11,203 nucleotides of DNA from J061 sp003695725 [NCBI: Candidatus Schekmanbacteria bacterium] (GTDB taxonomy: Bacteria > Schekmanbacteria > GWA2-38-11). The notes beneath the pieces are model-generated. The model made no database searches. It was given only the letters and a program-made list of their open reading frames with translations, and was not told the DNA's origin. This document shows, in pieces, positions 7,563-11,203 of this stretch; the stretch's first letter is position 1; every line of letters begins with the position of its first letter. The stretch spans positions 1-11,203 of the forward strand of contig RFHX01000190.1 in the NCBI GenBank assembly GCA_003695725.1. Reading direction: 5' to 3'. Both the position numbers and the translations under genes were made by a program.

Positions 7563-8273
7563 TCAAGATTCCCCTTTATTCAAAATCTTCTCCCATTCAG
7601 CGCATGCTTTTTTATAATTCTCAGGTGTACCTATATCAATAAAATACTCCTGTATTTTATAACCATATATCTGTCCAGTCAACTTTGGCAGAATATCAAA
7701 GCCAAAATCAAGAGGTTTCCTAAACTCAAAAATATCAAAAATTTTACTTTCTGCAACATAAATACCTGCATTAGCTAAATTTCCCGGAGGATTCTCTACT
7801 TTTTCATAAAATCCGCAAATCCTTGAAGAAGAATCAATATCAACAATTCCACATTCTCTTGGATTCTCCGCTTCAAAGAGTCCTATTGTCATCAACCCCT
7901 TCTTCTTATGATGAAACCTTAAAAATTTTGAGATGTCTATATTCGTAAGATTATCGGCATATACGACTAAAAATCTCTCATCACTGCCAACCCAACCTTT
8001 ATTGTAAAAAACCGTTCCCGCACTTCCCAAAAGCTCCTTTTCATAAAAGAGTTCTACTTTTATGGAAGTCTTTAATTCTTCAACAAAACTGCGCAGCTTA
8101 TCCGGCAGATAATGAAGATTTATCAAGACTTCACTAATTTCATATTTTTCAAAGAGTTGAAACCAATAGTAAATAAGCGGTTTCCCTGCAATTGGGACAA
8201 GACACTTGGGAATTTCATTTGTCAAGGGCCTCAATCTTGTGCCTAAACCGGCAGCAAGGAGAAATGCTTTCAC
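7563..8273 (-). CDS. hddC: sugar-1-phosphate nucleotidyltransferase, probable heptose-1-phosphate guanylyltransferase
   Basis: It is predicted to join heptose 1-phosphate to a nucleotide (GMP from GTP if a true HddC), producing the donor sugar. The 236-residue protein is a single nucleotidyltransferase domain. It has the pyrophosphorylase signature LAAGLGTRLRPLT at 6-18 with K23 following, LGSAGTV at 82-88, a metal-binding aspartate at D107 in YADNL, LANAGIYV at 166-173, and DIGTPENYKKA at 213-223. The start is GTG at 8273 and overlaps the upstream transferase stop as GTGA; a GGGGAAAG stretch lies just upstream. Sequence alone does not separate guanylyl- from other nucleotidyl-transferases acting on glucose-, mannose- or heptose-1-phosphate. 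The assignment rests on the adjacent heptose kinase, isomerase and phosphatase genes. Confidence 0.83.
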   Translation of the reverse strand: MKAFLLAAGLGTRLRPLTNEIPKCLVPIAGKPLIYYWFQLFEKYEISEVLINLHYLPDKLRSFVEELKTSIKVELFYEKELLGSAGTVFYNKGWVGSDERFLVVYADNLTNIDISKFLRFHHKKKGLMTIGLFEAENPRECGIVDIDSSSRICGFYEKVENPPGNLANAGIYVAESKIFDIFEFRKPLDFGFDILPKLTGQIYGYKIQEYFIDIGTPENYKKACAEWEKILNKGES

Positions 8274-9676
8274 CCGGCTTTCCCCTGAAATGGAAAAACA
8301 AGAAGGGTTGCAAGGAGAATCTTTAAATCCAAGATGATGCTCTGATTCTCGATATATTCAATATCAAACATAACTCTTTCATCGACAGAATCGATATTTC
8401 CTCTTACTCCATTTACCTGTGCAAGTCCCGTAATTCCCGGCGTTATTTCAAGGCGGCGTCTTTGCCAGCTTGTATATTGGTCAACATAAAGCGCAGTTTC
8501 AGGCCTTGGCCCAACCAAAGTCATATCACCCTTCAGTACATTAAAAAGTTGAGGCAATTCATCGATACTGAATTTGCGCAAATACTTCCCTACCCTTGTC
8601 ATTCGAGGGTCATCTTCATTAGCCCTTGTTGGTGGAAGCGTGGCTGCATATGTTTTCATTGACCTGAATTTATACATTATAAATGGATCGCCATTTTTCC
8701 CTATTCTTTCCTGTTTAAAAATTGCAGGACCCGGTGAATCGAGTTTGATAATCAAAATCACCAATAAGATAAAAGGAGAAAGAATAATAATCCCTATCAA
8801 GGAGAAGATAATATCTATACTTCTTTTCAGAAAAAAATAGATAAATGACGGCTTTTTCTGGTCAAGGCGTATCAATGGAATGTTTCCTAAATCAGAGAAA
8901 TCTATTTTTTTTGTCATTATTTCAAACAAGTCAGGAACTAAAGTAAGGCGAATATTTCTATCTTCACAGAAATAGACGAGTTTCATCATATCTTCTTTAT
9001 AACTTCTTGACCTTATATAAATGATTTCGTCAACTGGATTTTTTTCTACAAAGTTGAATGTTGCTTCCAAAAGCTTCTTCATTGCAATGGGATATTGTTG
9101 TTTCTCCTTCTTGCTGTTGTGATCTCTATTGACAAGTTCTTCTTTAATCGTCCCTATAATCCTATATCCAATCTCAGGATGGTTTTTTATCTTGTTTTCG
9201 AGCATTTCACCCGACCTTCCACCCCCTACAATAAGGACATTGACAATCCCGAATCCTTCTTTTCTCAATCTGTTGTGAGCCATATGAAGAAACGTCCTTG
9301 ATGCAGGCACAAGAATTATTCCAAAGACACCTGAGTATATAAAAGTTAAGCGTGCATACTCTGTCTCTTTAATAAGGGACATATAGGCAAACATTGAAAG
9401 AGTAGCAACAATTCCTACTCCTAAAATTGTAAAAAACTCATCGAATCGAAACAATTGCGCTTTATGGCGATACAAATCGGCGCGAAGCATAAAAAAAATC
9501 CATGCAGCAATTCCAATAGAAAAGTCATCATAGTAGGAATCAATGGGTTGGAAAAAAATTGGATCCTGAACAATATACCTGATTATATAAGCAATGAGAA
9601 ATGAAATAACTATCGATATAATGTCAGCAACAAATTTATCAAAAACAAAGAGTTTTCTTATTGTGCTGTTTTTCAT
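8270..9676 (-). CDS. undecaprenyl-phosphate sugar-1-phosphate transferase (exopolysaccharide initiation)
   Basis: It is predicted to start glycan assembly by moving a sugar-1-phosphate from its nucleotide carrier to undecaprenyl phosphate at the inner membrane. The 468-residue protein has the WbaP/EPS type plan. There are about four N-terminal membrane segments (near 14-33, 52-65, 82-101 and 110-126). A Rossmann-like soluble region follows, starting VLIVGGGRSGEML at 147-159, then one more membrane stretch at about 287-311 and the C-terminal bacterial sugar transferase domain. In that domain are KRSID (284-288), FKQERIG (320-326), YKFRSM (335-340), the catalytic Asp-Glu pair in SIDELPQL (D372, E373), GPRPE (389-393) and PGITGLAQVNG (413-423). 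An in-frame stop lies shortly upstream of the ATG, and AGGA directly abuts it, which is too close for an ideal ribosome site. It heads the glycan operon. Which sugar it transfers is unknown. Confidence 0.92.
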   Translation of the reverse strand: MKNSTIRKLFVFDKFVADIISIVISFLIAYIIRYIVQDPIFFQPIDSYYDDFSIGIAAWIFFMLRADLYRHKAQLFRFDEFFTILGVGIVATLSMFAYMSLIKETEYARLTFIYSGVFGIILVPASRTFLHMAHNRLRKEGFGIVNVLIVGGGRSGEMLENKIKNHPEIGYRIIGTIKEELVNRDHNSKKEKQQYPIAMKKLLEATFNFVEKNPVDEIIYIRSRSYKEDMMKLVYFCEDRNIRLTLVPDLFEIMTKKIDFSDLGNIPLIRLDQKKPSFIYFFLKRSIDIIFSLIGIIILSPFILLVILIIKLDSPGPAIFKQERIGKNGDPFIMYKFRSMKTYAATLPPTRANEDDPRMTRVGKYLRKFSIDELPQLFNVLKGDMTLVGPRPETALYVDQYTSWQRRRLEITPGITGLAQVNGVRGNIDSVDERVMFDIEYIENQSIILDLKILLATLLVFPFQGKAG

Positions 9677-9788
9677 TCCTGTATCTTTTTATTCCTTTTA
9701 TATATTTCAGACACAGGCTATCCTTTACGAAGACACTACCTCTCTAAGAATTTATCTTCAAAATACAGAACTATTGGTTATACTTATA
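9677..9788 (-). other. gap upstream of the glycan operon
   Basis: These 112 AT-rich bases lie between the TPR lipoprotein stop and the sugar transferase start and are the likely 5' leader of the glycan operon. On the minus strand there are -10-like hexamers (TATAAG 9788-9783, TATAAC 9782-9777) but no -35 partner at a proper distance, so I cannot name a promoter. A short GAAGA...TCTTC inverted repeat (9759-9755 with 9733-9729) brackets the ops-like motif. No terminator for the lipoprotein gene is evident, so read-through from upstream is possible. Confidence 0.4.
9733..9743 (-). promoter_or_regulatory. ops-like element (weak candidate)
   Basis: Read on the minus strand, these 11 bases are AGAGGTAGTGT. 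The E. coli ops element bound by RfaH is GGCGGTAGYNT, so 9 of 11 positions agree, including the whole GGTAGYNT core. It lies 56 bases before the sugar transferase start, in the leader of a long polysaccharide operon, the kind of place where ops elements act. The motif is short and the flanking JUMPstart sequence is not recognisable, so chance is a real possibility. Confidence 0.22.
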
Positions 9789-10847
9789 TTATTTACTATC
9801 TTTTGATTTCTCAATAAAAGAAATAAGCTTTTCTATTTCACTTATATCACTATACTGTGGATTTATTCTTTTTACCTCTTTTAGGTGAAAGAGAGCATTG
9901 TCATAATCCTTTTTCTCGCGGAAATAAATCCATCCAACAAGGCGATGTGCTTCAAGATTGTTGTTATCAAATCTTAAGCATTCATTGAGTTTTTCAAGTG
10001 CTTTATCATACTCATTACGTTGATAATAGACGGAGCCAATCTTAAATAGAGCTGTCGCATTTTCAGGTTCTGCCTTCGATGCTTTGGTAAAATATTCCAA
10101 TGCCTTATCCGTATTCCCTTGACTGAAATATATCTGACCTATGTTCAGCAGAGTATATACATCATTAGGATTATACTCCAACACCTTTTGAAGATTTGTT
10201 ACTGCGTCATCATAACGGCCTAAAAACATACAACAGTAGCCATTATATTGCTGAAATTTTGCTCTTTCCTGTTTGAGAGCATTTATATAATCCTGCCATT
10301 CCTTTTTATCTTTCTCACTCTTCTTTTTAGCAAGCTCGGCTTCAGATTCAGCGATTTTCTTTGAAAGGATGTCTATATATTTTTCAAAATACTTATTCGC
10401 CTCTTTATAATTTTTTACTTGATAGCTAGCCGTACCCATAGAATAAATGGAGTCTATATGGTCAGGATTTTGAGCGAGCTCTTGTTGAAATTCTTTTATT
10501 GCTTCTTCTATTTTCCCATTTTCAATAAGAATTTTTCCTATATAGTAATGAGCTTCTTTATAATCAGGCTTAACCTCAACGACTTTTCTGAATCCCTGTT
10601 CAGCTTCCGGATACTTTTTAAGTTTATAATTGGAAAGAGCAATACCAAAAAGACCGTCCGGGTCATTTGGTTTGATCTCAAGACCCTTTTGATAGGATTT
10701 TATTGCGTCATCATAGCGTTTTGCATTGAAATCCATCTTTGCTTTCAAATAATAACCACTCGGGTCAGGGGTTTGAGGTACTGTCTCGCAGGCATATAAG
10801 ACTATTGCCATTGCAACTGCCAAAAGCCCTACTAAAACTCTTCTCAT
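9789..10847 (-). CDS. TPR-repeat lipoprotein
   Basis: This is a predicted exported lipoprotein made almost wholly of tetratricopeptide repeats, which would act as a protein-binding scaffold. From the ATG at 10847 it has 352 residues. A basic start and a hydrophobic stretch lead to VLYAC with the lipidated cysteine at 20. Glu at +2 does not give the inner-membrane retention signal, so outer-membrane sorting is likely. About four TPRs follow at 30-163. A highly charged, probably coiled-coil segment spans about 163-199. About four more TPRs occupy 200-331, with recurring signatures such as YDDAIKSYQKGLEIKPN and DKALEYFTKASKAEPE. A GTG at 10850 directly precedes the ATG; GGAGG at 10856-10860 is 5 bases from the GTG and 8 from the ATG, so I prefer the ATG. 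It lies upstream of the glycan operon and may help glycan export or envelope assembly, but nothing in it proves that role. Confidence 0.87.
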   Translation of the reverse strand: MRRVLVGLLAVAMAIVLYACETVPQTPDPSGYYLKAKMDFNAKRYDDAIKSYQKGLEIKPNDPDGLFGIALSNYKLKKYPEAEQGFRKVVEVKPDYKEAHYYIGKILIENGKIEEAIKEFQQELAQNPDHIDSIYSMGTASYQVKNYKEANKYFEKYIDILSKKIAESEAELAKKKSEKDKKEWQDYINALKQERAKFQQYNGYCCMFLGRYDDAVTNLQKVLEYNPNDVYTLLNIGQIYFSQGNTDKALEYFTKASKAEPENATALFKIGSVYYQRNEYDKALEKLNECLRFDNNNLEAHRLVGWIYFREKKDYDNALFHLKEVKRINPQYSDISEIEKLISFIEKSKDSK

Positions 10848-10855
10848 CACAAATT

Positions 10856-10860
10856 CCTCC
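10856..10860 (-). promoter_or_regulatory. ribosome binding site of the TPR lipoprotein gene
   Basis: GGAGG on the minus strand is followed by AATTT, GTG, then ATG. The spacing is 5 bases to the GTG and 8 bases to the ATG. The latter is closer to the usual optimum and uses the stronger start codon, so it decides the start at 10847. Confidence 0.7.
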
Positions 10861-10888
10861 GTAATTCTGTTTCTAAAAGAATTTCCAA

Positions 10889-10900
10889 AAAATTAATTTT
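10889..10900. repeat. 12-base AT palindrome between two genes
   Basis: AAAATTAATTTT is a perfect palindrome in the 59-base gap between the small CxxC protein gene and the TPR lipoprotein gene. It could be an operator or a weak bending or melting site. In AT-rich DNA it may equally be chance. It is too AT-rich to be a terminator stem. Confidence 0.25.
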
Positions 10901-10906
10901 CCTGCC

Positions 10907-11194
10907 TTACTGCCACTTCAATTTACCGTTTCTTTCTCCAAAATCTGCATACATACCAGTAAGCTCACCGGCAAATATCTTTCTACACTCAAGGCAGAGC
11001 AAAAAATTCATTTCCTCATAAACTTCATCTTCAAGTTCATATTGCTTTACAGATTCAATTTGGCGGATTAAATCATCTATTGCGTTATCTTCATCCTCAT
11101 TGATATATCCGTCAAAATCGGACTCAATTCTAATATGCACCTTATAACGGATATCACCAAGATTGATGACTTTACCGCATTTAAAACATTTCAA
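10907..11194 (-). CDS. small acidic protein with two CxxC pairs, unknown function, possibly 5'-truncated
   Basis: I do not recognise a characterised family. From the TTG at 11194 the protein has 95 residues and starts MKCFKCGK. It carries one CxxC pair at C3/C6 and a second, CLEC, at C67/C70. About 60 mostly acidic residues lie between them, including EDEDNAIDD (33-41) and ELEDEVYEE (53-61). The four cysteines could form a single zinc-ribbon-like site with a long insertion, as in small metal-binding or regulatory proteins; that is inference. The start is uncertain. The TTG has AAAGG directly against it, with no room for normal ribosome spacing, and the frame remains open through three more codons (Asp-Glu-Arg) to the window edge, so the gene may begin outside the window. 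It lies 59 bases upstream of the TPR lipoprotein on the same strand, possibly in one transcript. Confidence 0.68.
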   Translation of the reverse strand: MKCFKCGKVINLGDIRYKVHIRIESDFDGYINEDEDNAIDDLIRQIESVKQYELEDEVYEEMNFLLCLECRKIFAGELTGMYADFGERNGKLKWQ

Positions 11195-11203
11195 CCTTTC
11201 ATC

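Noticed and set aside
9594-9806. A 70-residue hydrophobic reading frame on the + strand spanning the gap between the lipoprotein and transferase genes
   Set aside because: It is antisense to the transferase N-terminus and lipoprotein C-terminus, and has no Shine-Dalgarno site. Its hydrophobicity is explained by AT-rich composition.
10862-10906. A promoter for the TPR lipoprotein gene (TTGGAA as -35)
   Set aside because: The hexamer at a 17-base spacing is ATTACG, a poor -10, and the upstream gene on the same strand can supply transcription.

Overview
The window comes from an AT-rich diderm (Gram-negative-type) bacterium. The support is an inner-membrane/periplasm RND efflux pair, a lipoprotein signal with a lipobox, and heptose-based surface-glycan genes. 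I cannot place it in a phylum from the sequence. There are no rRNA or tRNA genes, insertion sequences, CRISPR arrays or integrase genes, and no gene is visibly broken.

Region 1 (1-4434, + strand): a 136-base AT-rich leader, then a two-gene operon. It encodes an HlyD/MFP-type periplasmic adaptor and an AcrB-like RND permease that overlap by ATGA. No outer-membrane channel (TolC-like) gene is in the window, so the pump must borrow one or have one encoded elsewhere. The operon ends in a 49-base gap facing a convergent operon, and I see no intrinsic terminator in the gap.

Region 2 (4484-9676, - strand): a tightly packed six-gene surface-polysaccharide operon. In transcription order it encodes a WbaP/EPS-type polyprenyl-phosphate sugar-1-phosphate transferase (chain initiation), an HddC-like nucleotidyltransferase, an HddA-like GHMP kinase, a GmhA-like SIS isomerase, a GmhB-like HAD phosphatase and an extended SDR (GalE-like) epimerase/dehydratase. 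The four middle genes match the complete route from sedoheptulose-7-phosphate to nucleotide-activated D-glycero-alpha-D-manno-heptose: isomerase, 1-kinase, 7-phosphatase, nucleotidyltransferase. The SDR may modify the activated heptose or supply another sugar. Several junctions overlap or nearly touch (GTGA, TGATG, 1-base gap), which implies translational coupling.

Region 3 (9789-11203, - strand, upstream of the glycan operon): a TPR-repeat lipoprotein with a coiled-coil insert, and a small acidic protein with two CxxC pairs that may run past the window edge. A 112-base gap separates the lipoprotein from the glycan operon. It holds a weak resemblance to the ops element recognised by RfaH-type elongation factors.

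I do not see a clearly new biological system. The most useful leads are the complete GDP-heptose-type cassette beside a chain-initiating transferase, altered metal-ligand positions in the SIS isomerase, the possible ops-like leader element, and the unidentified CxxC protein.
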